36,099 nucleotides of DNA, taken from positions 1 to 36,099 of the forward strand of contig JAAYBV010000085.1 of NCBI GenBank assembly GCA_012744475.1, in the 5' to 3' direction. The stretch's first letter is position 1; the number at the start of each line of letters is the position of its first letter. The DNA comes from Phycisphaerae bacterium (lineage in GTDB: Bacteria > Planctomycetota > Phycisphaerae > Sedimentisphaerales > Anaerobacaceae). The translations under genes were made by a program, and so were the position numbers. Of the stretch, positions 24,039 through 31,268 are shown in pieces. Below the pieces are notes generated by a model. It ran no database searches. It was not told the DNA's origin and saw nothing but the letters and a program-made list of their open reading frames with translations.

Positions 24039-24965
24039 TCACGAATCCAGCAACCGAACATCAAAGGGCGTCCCCTTTTCTTCATCACGCACCAGACCCA
24101 TCGCCTGGGCGGGACACTGGCCCGCGCAGACCCCACAGCCCATGCAGGTCTGCCTGCTCACGGTGGCCGTTCCGTTCATTCGGATGGCGCCGAAAGGACA
24201 CTTGTCCTCGCACGCGCCGCAGGCGGTGCACGCGGTCTGGTCCACATGGGCTACATATCCGGACGATGCCACCATCGGGACGCCGTACTTTCGCATGGCC
24301 TCGATCCCGCCGCAACAGCATTTGCAGCAGTTGCAGATCGCGTAGAATCGGCCCAGCAGAACGTCCTTGAACCAGGCAGAATGGAGATGGCCGCGCTGGT
24401 GTTCGGCCTCCAGAAGTTCGACTGCCTCCACCTGGCTGAGTCGACGGCTGGTCTTGGGATGGTGCTCCAGGACGAAATCCACGAAGGGTTGCCCGATGAC
24501 CATACACACCTGGATCGGTTGGCAGGGATTCGTTCTCCTTTGACGACACCCGCAGGGGAAGACGGCCACTTCGGGAGGTCCCTTGAGCACCAGATCGCGT
24601 GCCGTCGCATAGGGAATGATCTGCTCCAGGTCCCGCCGGGGGATCTCTCGGTTGAGAGTGACGATGGCTCGCGCCTGATCGTGCGTCAGCACCTTGCCGT
24701 GATAACGGTCCGCCCAGCGATTCCTTCCTGCGGCGCTCAGACGCGGAAAGACCCGATTGGTCAGCAGGTTGAGGTACTGCTTGGTCCAGCGGCCGTAAAC
24801 ATAGGCGTGCACGGCGCTGAGATTCAACGCACCGCGCCAGCCAGCCTTCCGCAGGAAAGCCCAGGTCGACGGACGCAAGGGACGCCAGCGCTCCGCATAC
24901 AACCAGAACAACACCATCGAAACGAGCAGCATGCCGAGGGCCACCAGTGCAATCGATCGCCACAT
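24039..24965 (-). CDS. Membrane-anchored, cysteine-rich 4Fe-4S ferredoxin-like protein
   Basis: 308 residues, with AAAGGAGG ahead of ATG 24965. One N-terminal transmembrane helix (about residues 5-23) anchors it. A middle region has unusual cysteines: FPCGC (136-140), C148, C154, and CNCCKCCCGG (211-220). The C-terminus has two ferredoxin motifs, CTACGACEDKCP (246-256) and CMGCGVCAGQCP (274-284), which would bind two [4Fe-4S] clusters. It probably passes electrons at the membrane. The extra cysteine block could hold a third cluster or another metal. It is convergent with the radical SAM gene and divergent from the glycosidase-like gene. Redox partners are not in the window. Confidence 0.88.
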   Translation of the reverse strand: MWRSIALVALGMLLVSMVLFWLYAERWRPLRPSTWAFLRKAGWRGALNLSAVHAYVYGRWTKQYLNLLTNRVFPRLSAAGRNRWADRYHGKVLTHDQARAIVTLNREIPRRDLEQIIPYATARDLVLKGPPEVAVFPCGCRQRRTNPCQPIQVCMVIGQPFVDFVLEHHPKTSRRLSQVEAVELLEAEHQRGHLHSAWFKDVLLGRFYAICNCCKCCCGGIEAMRKYGVPMVASSGYVAHVDQTACTACGACEDKCPFGAIRMNGTATVSRQTCMGCGVCAGQCPAQAMGLVRDEEKGTPFDVRLLDS

Positions 24966-25211
24966 TCCACGGCCTCCTTTCGTGGCGGTATGGCCTCACA
25001 TGTCAAGTCCGTGAATCATTCCACCGTCATGCGCGGCTCCATAATAGGCATCTGCCTCGGGCGAGGCAAGTCGCGCTGTTTGGGCTGGGCGGATGATGTA
25101 TTTTCGGGTCGCACGCAGAGGATGTGGGGTCTATGATGGTGCCGGTGGCGGGTGGGAGCCTGCCGCATCGTGTCTGTTGTGCGAATCGAACGTGGTCGGG
25201 AGGTCATTCGA

Positions 25212-26381
25212 ATGAAGCGGTACATGGTTGTGTTGGGTCTGGCGGTTGCGCTCACGACTGCCTCTGTGTCGGCGGTCGAAGAAGCGGAGTCCTCGAACGG
25301 CTGGCGGGTGGGGCGCTTTGCGGAGAGGGAGTTTTTCCCGATCGCGGTCTGGCTCCAGAGTCCGGCGAATGCTCCCCGCTATCAGGCGGCGGGAATCAAC
25401 CTCTACGTGGGGTTGTGGAAGGGGCCTACGGATGCGCAGTTGGACGCGCTGCGAACAACGAACATGGCGGTCATCTGTCATCAGAACGCGTTGGGTTTGG
25501 CGCACCGGGACGATCCGATCATCGCGGGCTGGATGCACGGAGACGAGCCCGACAACGCCCAGTCGCTGGGGGAGGGCAAAGGATACGGCCCGCCGATCCC
25601 GCCGGCGAAGATTGTGGAAGGCTACCAGCGGATGCGGGCGGCCGATCCGAGCCGGCCGGTCCTGCTGAACCTGGGGCAGGGGGTCGCCTGGGACAATTGG
25701 CACGGTCGCGGCGTGCGGACGAACCATCCGGAGGACTACCCGTCGTACGTTCAGGGCTGCGACATCGCGTCGTTCGACATCTATCCCGTCACGCACAACC
25801 ATCCACAGGTGGCCGGACAGCTCGACTACGTCGCGCGAGGCGTCGCGCGCCTGGTGGAATGGACGGGCGGACGCAAGGGCGTCTGGAACTGCATCGAGTG
25901 CACGCGGATCAGCAATCCGACACAGAAACCCACGCCGCATCAGGTGCGCTGCGAAGTGTGGATGGCGCTGGTCCATGGCTCGCAGGGGCTGATCTACTTC
26001 GTGCACGAGTGGAAGCCGAGGTTCAGCGAGGCGGCGCTGCTGGCCGACGCGGAGATGCTCGACGCCGTGACTCGGATCAACCACCGGATCCGGCAGTTGG
26101 CGCCCGTCCTGAACGGCCCGACGATACCGGACGCTGTAACCGTTGTCTCGACCCCGCCGGAGGTTCCGATCGCCACGATGACCAAACGTCACGAGGACAG
26201 GACATATGTCTTCGCAGTCGCCATGCGAAACGAAGCCACGTCCGCCCGGTTCCAGGTGAAGGGGCTGACAGATGCGCGGACGGTGACGGTTCTGGACGAA
26301 GACCGCACGCTCGAATCGAGCGACGGCGCCTTCACGGACCGCTTTGCGCCGTGGGAGGTTCACCTGTACGAGATCCCGTGA
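25212..26381 (+). CDS. Secreted TIM-barrel glycosidase-like protein
   Basis: 389 residues. GGGAGG 8 bases before ATG 25212 fixes the start and exposes a signal peptide (residues 1-21, core MVVLGLAVALTTASVSA). The mature protein reads like a TIM-barrel glycoside hydrolase: FFPIAVWLQSP, INLYVGLW, IIAGWMHGDEPDN (a DEP motif often containing the acid/base Glu), CDIASFDIYPV, WNCIECTRIS (possible nucleophile Glu), and SQGLIYFVHEW. A small beta domain (from about residue 320) ends the protein. I recognise the type from planctomycete and Bacteroidetes glycan genes but cannot name a GH family. It should act outside the cytoplasm on a polysaccharide. Confidence 0.7.
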   Translation: MKRYMVVLGLAVALTTASVSAVEEAESSNGWRVGRFAEREFFPIAVWLQSPANAPRYQAAGINLYVGLWKGPTDAQLDALRTTNMAVICHQNALGLAHRDDPIIAGWMHGDEPDNAQSLGEGKGYGPPIPPAKIVEGYQRMRAADPSRPVLLNLGQGVAWDNWHGRGVRTNHPEDYPSYVQGCDIASFDIYPVTHNHPQVAGQLDYVARGVARLVEWTGGRKGVWNCIECTRISNPTQKPTPHQVRCEVWMALVHGSQGLIYFVHEWKPRFSEAALLADAEMLDAVTRINHRIRQLAPVLNGPTIPDAVTVVSTPPEVPIATMTKRHEDRTYVFAVAMRNEATSARFQVKGLTDARTVTVLDEDRTLESSDGAFTDRFAPWEVHLYEIP

Positions 26382-26396
26382 TCCGCCCGAGGCGGA
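26382..26396. repeat. TCCGCC-NNN-GGCGGA palindrome directly after a stop codon
   Basis: TCCGCC (26382-26387), CGA, GGCGGA (26391-26396), beginning at the base after the stop codon of the glycosidase-like gene. It is the second of three copies of the motif in this window, in the 60-base spacer between two convergent genes. Confidence 0.5.
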
Positions 26397-26441
26397 CCGC
26401 CTTGCCTTCCTTCCCATCCCCACATGGCGCCGAGGCGTTGA

Positions 26442-29000
26442 TCAGGGAACGGCGGTACCTACCCAGAGACCCTGGGTCGCTGCGTACATGGACGCGATGT
26501 GAAGCTCCACGCGTCGGCCGTCCACGAACGTTTCGACGAGCAGTTCCTTCTGATCGGGCCGGCGCCACTGGAAGGTCCGCGGCATGCGGGCATGGATGGC
26601 GCCGGGCAGCAGGTCCAGTGATTCGAACGTCCCCTGGGCGCTCAGTTCGAAGTCGATCGCACTGGCCACATGGCTGAACGTCAGCGTCCGCTCGCCGAAC
26701 TGAATCATGCCGTCGAAGGTGAAGTTGTCGCCTCGCGCGTCGAGAATCTGAGGGCTTTCGAAGAAATCCGCGAACGTGTTGGTCAGCACGTCAATGGCGA
26801 ACGGTCCCCGCGACGTGGCGGACGTGAACGTTCCCTGGGCCGCCACCGAAAACGGGATTTGCAGGCTGCCCACCTTGATGGCCGCGTTGTGGGATACCCG
26901 GTCGCTGCGGATGTCGAATTCCAGCAGGGTGGTTGTCAACTGCGCGAAATCGGCGTTCATGCGCATGTGGGCGGTGCTCGCCCGCAAATCCAGTTCGGGC
27001 AGGTCGATGGTGGCCTCTTTGCCGTCCACATAGGCTCGCAACGTCACGGTGTAGCGGGCCTGGTCGGCCGCGCCCGCGAAGTCGAAGGTAGCCGTCTTGA
27101 TCTGCTGCACCGTCGGGTAGACGTACCAGGCGACGCGTTCGTAGATCCACACGTCGGGGTATTCCCGGATCAACCGGTCCCTTTCGCTCTCTTGGAGCGT
27201 GTAGTAGTGATAGGCCAACTGCGGGGACCAGAATCGATACAGCGGCACGGTTCCCACCGGCTGCTTGCCGGACGGGTACACGTAGAACGAGATGCCTTCA
27301 TACGTCCAGACGCTCGAGAACGCCGGGTTCGTCAGGAGTTTGTTCTTCTCCTTCTCGCTGGTGGTCCACAGGTGCGATCCGAGCTTGTCCGCCCAGAACC
27401 GGTACGCCGGCACCACCTGCGGGTCGGTCGGACTGTAGAACGCATAGAAGACGATGCCCTCAAAGCGCCAGAGACTCGAGAGCTGGATGAGACGGTCTCG
27501 CTCGGCAACGCTCATGGTGTAGAACTGCTTGCTTGAGGTCAACGATCGGAAACCATAAACCGGTCCGAGTCCCTGGAACTCGTAGGCCCCCAGATCCGGG
27601 GCCAAACCACTAAGTCTCGGCAGACTGTCGAGGTCTTTGGCATTGGACCCCAGCGGAAGAGCGGGGTTGCCCGCGTCCACGCACGGCGAGTTGGTGGACA
27701 GATGATAATCCCCGTAAGACGGGTCCAGAAACAGAGGATCGACAGCGATGTTGCCCACACCCCAGTTCAGAAGGCAGCCCTGCTCGACGAAGACGCCCGA
27801 CCGTCCGAATTCGATGTCACTGTACTCCACGGTGGCCTGAGAGTACCCCGGACCGCTCACGAGATCCTCCACGACGTACAGGCCGCTGCCCTTGTCGGCC
27901 TCGTTGTCCCACAGGATGCAGTGGCTGATCGAGGGGTGGCTCTGTCGCTTGCTGGTTACAGCGCCGCCCTGGGCGGCCTTGTTGCCGACAAAGGTGCAGT
28001 GGACGATCGCACTGTTGCACTGATAGAAGTCAGTTACGGCGCCGCCGGTGCCGGCGGCCTCGTTGTCCAGGAACAGAGAGCTATCGATCGAAGAGCTGCA
28101 TCGATGATTGTAGACGGCGCCGCCGTCCTGGAGCGACTTGTTGCCCACGAACAGACACGCCGAGATCGCGGAGCTTGCGGCATAGCTGTGAATGGCGCCG
28201 CCGGGGCTATTGGCGGAGTTGCCCGCGAACGTGCAGCGCGTCACGGTCAGAGGGACCGCCGTTTCGGTCCCGAGGGCGACGTAGTTGTAGATGGCGCCGC
28301 CTTCGCTGCCCGTATTGTCCTCGAACGTACAGTCGGAAAACGACACGAGGCTGTCGAAGCCCGTCATGGCGTTGCCGGTGTTCTGCTGGAAGAGACACTG
28401 GGAGAAGACCATCTGGCTGTTCGTGCTGGCCGCGGCGCCGCCGCGCAGCACGGCCGAGCCGTTGCGCAGGAACGTACAGCCTTCGAACGTGGCCTGGCTG
28501 TTCTCGCAGTAGACGGCGCCCCCCCAACACTCGACGGCGTTATCGGCGAAGGTGCAGTTCACCACGCGGAGGATCCCGCCGTGGCAGAGCACGGCTCCGC
28601 CGGACTGGCTCTTCGTGCTGTGGGTGATCGTCAGGCCCGCCAAAGTCAGGTTCGTGTCCTTGCTCGGGCCCATTTCGATGAAGTGGAGGCCGAACTCCCC
28701 GCTGACCCGGCAGTCGATGAGCGTCTTGGCCGCCACCGCCGGATCGTTCGGATCGCTGCCGCGGATGGTCAGAGTCCTACCGCTGACGCCGATGTCCACC
28801 GCATCTCTGCCCGTATAGGTGCCCACGCCGACGATGATGACGTCACCGCTGGTCGCGGCCTCGACGGCGGCCCTGATGTTTGTGAAGTCGCCCGTGCCGT
28901 CGCTGGCGACGTAGATCGTTTTCGCCTGTGCGTTGCTGACGGACAGCAGAAACACCACAGCGAGCAGGCATGCGCTCTTTGCCCGGGTTAGCGCGTTCAT
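26442..29000 (-). CDS. Secreted right-handed beta-helix protein with three DUF5648-like repeats
   Basis: 852 residues. GGAGGAGGG 7 bases upstream selects ATG 29000, though the frame is open to 29543. There is a signal peptide at residues 1-26 (ends NAQA). Residues 27-470 form a parallel beta-helix of the polymorphic-outer-membrane type, with repeated GGA(V/I)Y/H turns and CTF/CLF strands. At about 480-627 come three tandem modules with the pattern YRFW...HYYTLQESERDRL...W.YEGI.FYVYP, as in DUF5648-type carbohydrate-binding-like repeats. The remaining 225 residues are beta-rich and unassigned. It probably binds or cleaves an extracellular polysaccharide. It is convergent with the glycosidase-like gene. 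Confidence 0.85.
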   Translation of the reverse strand: MNALTRAKSACLLAVVFLLSVSNAQAKTIYVASDGTGDFTNIRAAVEAATSGDVIIVGVGTYTGRDAVDIGVSGRTLTIRGSDPNDPAVAAKTLIDCRVSGEFGLHFIEMGPSKDTNLTLAGLTITHSTKSQSGGAVLCHGGILRVVNCTFADNAVECWGGAVYCENSQATFEGCTFLRNGSAVLRGGAAASTNSQMVFSQCLFQQNTGNAMTGFDSLVSFSDCTFEDNTGSEGGAIYNYVALGTETAVPLTVTRCTFAGNSANSPGGAIHSYAASSAISACLFVGNKSLQDGGAVYNHRCSSSIDSSLFLDNEAAGTGGAVTDFYQCNSAIVHCTFVGNKAAQGGAVTSKRQSHPSISHCILWDNEADKGSGLYVVEDLVSGPGYSQATVEYSDIEFGRSGVFVEQGCLLNWGVGNIAVDPLFLDPSYGDYHLSTNSPCVDAGNPALPLGSNAKDLDSLPRLSGLAPDLGAYEFQGLGPVYGFRSLTSSKQFYTMSVAERDRLIQLSSLWRFEGIVFYAFYSPTDPQVVPAYRFWADKLGSHLWTTSEKEKNKLLTNPAFSSVWTYEGISFYVYPSGKQPVGTVPLYRFWSPQLAYHYYTLQESERDRLIREYPDVWIYERVAWYVYPTVQQIKTATFDFAGAADQARYTVTLRAYVDGKEATIDLPELDLRASTAHMRMNADFAQLTTTLLEFDIRSDRVSHNAAIKVGSLQIPFSVAAQGTFTSATSRGPFAIDVLTNTFADFFESPQILDARGDNFTFDGMIQFGERTLTFSHVASAIDFELSAQGTFESLDLLPGAIHARMPRTFQWRRPDQKELLVETFVDGRRVELHIASMYAATQGLWVGTAVP

Positions 29001-29028
29001 CGGTAACCCTCCTCCCAGAGGTACTTCA

Positions 29029-29059
29029 ATAGTATGATTGTTCATCATCATTCTACTAT
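29029..29059. promoter_or_regulatory. Imperfect palindrome upstream of the beta-helix gene
   Basis: An AT-rich patch in otherwise GC-rich DNA. The ends ATAGT and ACTAT are complementary, as are the inner ATGAT and ATCAT, with a small bulge and an 8-base centre. It lies about 30-60 bases upstream of the minus-strand start at 29000, where a promoter or operator is expected. Function is inferred from position. Confidence 0.3.
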
Positions 29060-29590
29060 AATCGACACAGCCGTGTCCAGGATTTTCGCCGGCGGGACAT
29101 TCTGCTGGACCGGTCAGGAGGCAGGAGGCTCTCGCGGCGCGTGCGCCGGCTTCGCCACATCCATGCCCGCCCGGTCTCGGCGCAGACGGCGGTGGGCCGG
29201 GTCTGCGGCGGAGGATGCGGCAGGTGCCCCGTCGAAGACGTTCTTGGTCGGTTTTTATCGGCCCTTGCGACGAGGGGGAGCGACGAGTCGCGGGCAGCGG
29301 GAATCGTCGGATGCGTCCCTCCGGCGGGCGTCCGCCGTACGCCGCAGGAACCGGGGGGCTTCCGGGCGGGCGCAACCCCCGCAAAATACGGAGAAATACG
29401 TACCGGCTATTCTGCCTCCACATCTGCATGCGATGCCGGCTGCGCCGAAACTCGGACCTTGCTGATGCCTGCCACACGCAGCTCTCTGCGTCTGAATGAG
29501 GCTTGCCGTGAAATCTGCACAGCCCGGCCCTCGCCGGGTGCACTTCACGTTTGTGGGTAGATCTTCACGTGGAGGGGCTGCAACCGACTT

Positions 29591-29752
29591 TGTCATTCCG
29601 ACCGGAGCGCCGCGGAGTGGAGGAATCTGGCTGCGCAGGGGCTATTGCCTTATCCTCGGCCAGATTTCTCCGTGCGGGCTTGGCCCCATTCGACTTCGCT
29701 CAGAGCCTGCCCTGAACGCAGTTGAAGGGGCAAGCTCTTGGTCGAAATGACA
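29591..29752. repeat. 162-bp dispersed-type repeat element with inverted ends
   Basis: The ends TGTCATTCCGACC (29591-29603) and GGTCGAAATGACA (29740-29752) are inverted repeats with 2 mismatches. Inside, CCCCATTCGACTTCGCTCAG and CTGAACGCAGTTGAAGGGG form a second imperfect hairpin around GAGCCTGCC. Elements with this TGTCATTCCGA...GAGGAATCT and CTTCGCTCAG...GCCTGCC wording are common non-coding repeats in planctomycetes, Chloroflexi and Bacteroidetes. A related piece occurs at the right edge of the window (about 36068-36097). There is no transposase; it may be a mobile miniature repeat of unknown mechanism. Confidence 0.65.
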
Positions 29753-29925
29753 TCCGCCACGCTCTCCGGCATGACAATACCCCCGTCCTGGCCTTGGCAG
29801 GAACCTGCCTGCAACCACGCAGTGCACCTGCCTCGCCCCTCGCCGGACGGACCAGATAATGGTTGCGTCGATCTGTTGGAGGCTCTAAAATCCGCCCTTT
29901 GGCCTCCAGTTGAAAGGATGAACGG

Positions 29926-31185
29926 ATGAAGTACGACGTAGCAGATATGAAGCGGGCCCCCGAAGGGAAGAGGCGGATTCTCTGGGCCGACAACGATATG
30001 CCTGTTCTGGCGGCGATCCGGGCGCGTTTCGCCAAGACCAAGCCGCTGAAGGGGCTGACCATCTCGGCGTGTCTGCACGTGACCGCAGAGACCGCCAACC
30101 TGATGCGGACGCTCAAGGCCGGCGGCGCCAACGCCGTCCTCTGCGCATCGAACCCTCTGAGCACCCAGGACGATGTGGCCGCGTCGCTGACGAAGGATTT
30201 CGGGATCCCGACGTTTGCCATTCGCGGCGAAGACCGCGTGACGTACTACAAGCATCTCAACGCGGCGCTGGACCACAAGCCGACGGTGACGTTCGACGAC
30301 GGCGCCGACCTGGTCAACGAGCTGCACACCAAGCGCAAGAAGGACGCCGGACGCATCATCGCCAGCATGGAGGAGACCACGACCGGCGTGATCCGTCTGC
30401 GGGCGATGGCCAACAAGGGCAAGCTGAAGTTCCCGGTCATTGCGGTCAATGACGCCAAGAGCAAACACCTGTTCGACAATCGTTATGGGACCGGCCAGTC
30501 CACCGTCGATGGGATCATCCGGGCAACGGGCTACCTGCTGGCCGGCAGCAACGTCGTGGTGGCCGGCTATGGCTGGTGCGGTCGCGGTTTTGCGATGCGA
30601 GCCCGCGGCATGGGCGCGATCGTGATTGTCACCGAGGTGGATGCTGTCAAGGCCCTCGAAGCGGCCATGGACGGTTTCCAGGTGATGCCGATGGCCCAGG
30701 CGGCCCGGATCGGCGACGTGTTCGTGACGCTGACGGGGGACAAGCACGTGCTGCGGCCCGAGCATTTCCGCGTAATGAAGCACCGCGCGACGGTGGCCAA
30801 TAGCGGGCATTTCGACGTGGAGATCGATATTCCCGGACTCAAGAAGATGAGCCGGAAGGTCCATCGCGGCGTCCACAACCACGTCGATGAATACGTCATC
30901 AACAGGAACAAGAGCATCTATCTTCTCGGAGAGGGCCGGCTGATCAATCTGGCGGCCGCCGAAGGCCATCCCGCCTGCGTGATGGACATGAGCTTCGCCA
31001 CGCAGGCCCTCCAGGCCGAATACGTGCGGAGGCACGCCAACAGGCTCGATGTCCGCGTCCACACGGTTCCACTGGAGATCGAGGAGCAGGTTTGTCGATT
31101 GAAACTACGGACGATGTCGATTGCGATCGACAAGCTGACGCCGGAACAGGTCGAGTATCTGGCCAGTAGCGGCGAAGGTACGTAG
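29926..31185 (+). CDS. ahcY: Adenosylhomocysteinase (S-adenosyl-L-homocysteine hydrolase)
   Basis: 419 residues from ATG 29926 with AAAGGATG upstream. It splits S-adenosylhomocysteine into homocysteine and adenosine with tightly bound NAD, keeping SAM-dependent methylation running. Visible signatures are HVTAETANLMRTLKAGGA (51-68), SNPLSTQDDVAASL, SMEETTTGVIRL (147-158), NDAKSKHLFDNRYGTGQSTVDG (175-196, with substrate Lys/Asp and NAD contacts), and the Rossmann loop VAGYGWCGRG (212-221). The C-terminus ends near LTPEQVEYLAS without the KPDHYRY tail. Length and ending match the short archaeal/Thermotoga-type enzyme. No SAH riboswitch is visible upstream. Confidence 0.96.
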   Translation: MKYDVADMKRAPEGKRRILWADNDMPVLAAIRARFAKTKPLKGLTISACLHVTAETANLMRTLKAGGANAVLCASNPLSTQDDVAASLTKDFGIPTFAIRGEDRVTYYKHLNAALDHKPTVTFDDGADLVNELHTKRKKDAGRIIASMEETTTGVIRLRAMANKGKLKFPVIAVNDAKSKHLFDNRYGTGQSTVDGIIRATGYLLAGSNVVVAGYGWCGRGFAMRARGMGAIVIVTEVDAVKALEAAMDGFQVMPMAQAARIGDVFVTLTGDKHVLRPEHFRVMKHRATVANSGHFDVEIDIPGLKKMSRKVHRGVHNHVDEYVINRNKSIYLLGEGRLINLAAAEGHPACVMDMSFATQALQAEYVRRHANRLDVRVHTVPLEIEEQVCRLKLRTMSIAIDKLTPEQVEYLASSGEGT

Positions 31186-31209
31186 CCGCACACCCGCGAC
31201 AGGCCGGGG

Positions 31210-31224
31210 TCCGCCGCAGGCGGA
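31210..31224. repeat. TCCGCC-NNN-GGCGGA palindrome downstream of ahcY
   Basis: TCCGCC (31210-31215), GCA, GGCGGA (31219-31224), 24 bases after the ahcY stop codon; flanking GG/TC extend the pairing. It is the third copy of the motif in the window, with the same GCA loop as the copy at 20885-20907. Confidence 0.55.
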
Positions 31225-31268
31225 TCGCGCCGCGCGCGGTCGGCGGCGAGCCGGGCGTTCGTAGGACT

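Larger units (their letters stand above)
29001..29925. other. 925-base gene-free stretch between divergent genes
   Basis: No reading frame here has both a ribosome binding site and a recognisable product. It contains an imperfect palindrome (29029-29059) just upstream of the beta-helix gene, a small CCCGGC/GCCGGG hairpin (29523-29538), a 162-base dispersed-type repeat (29591-29752), a GATAAT box (29855-29860) with no good -35 partner, and a TGGAGGC/GCCTCCA stem (29877-29883 with 29902-29908) just before ahcY. The rest looks like non-coding, GC-rich sequence. Confidence 0.5.

Noticed and set aside
29001-29543. Extension of the beta-helix gene to an upstream start
   Set aside because: The strong ribosome binding site and signal peptide begin at 29000; upstream residues are Arg/Pro-rich and would hide the signal peptide.
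29496-29750. 84-codon plus-strand frame
   Set aside because: It lies mostly over the 29591-29752 repeat element and reads as repeat-derived translation with no start signal.
29850-29925. Possible SAH riboswitch before ahcY
   Set aside because: A TGGAGGC/GCCTCCA stem is present, but the conserved SAH-riboswitch core sequences and pseudoknot partners are not visible.
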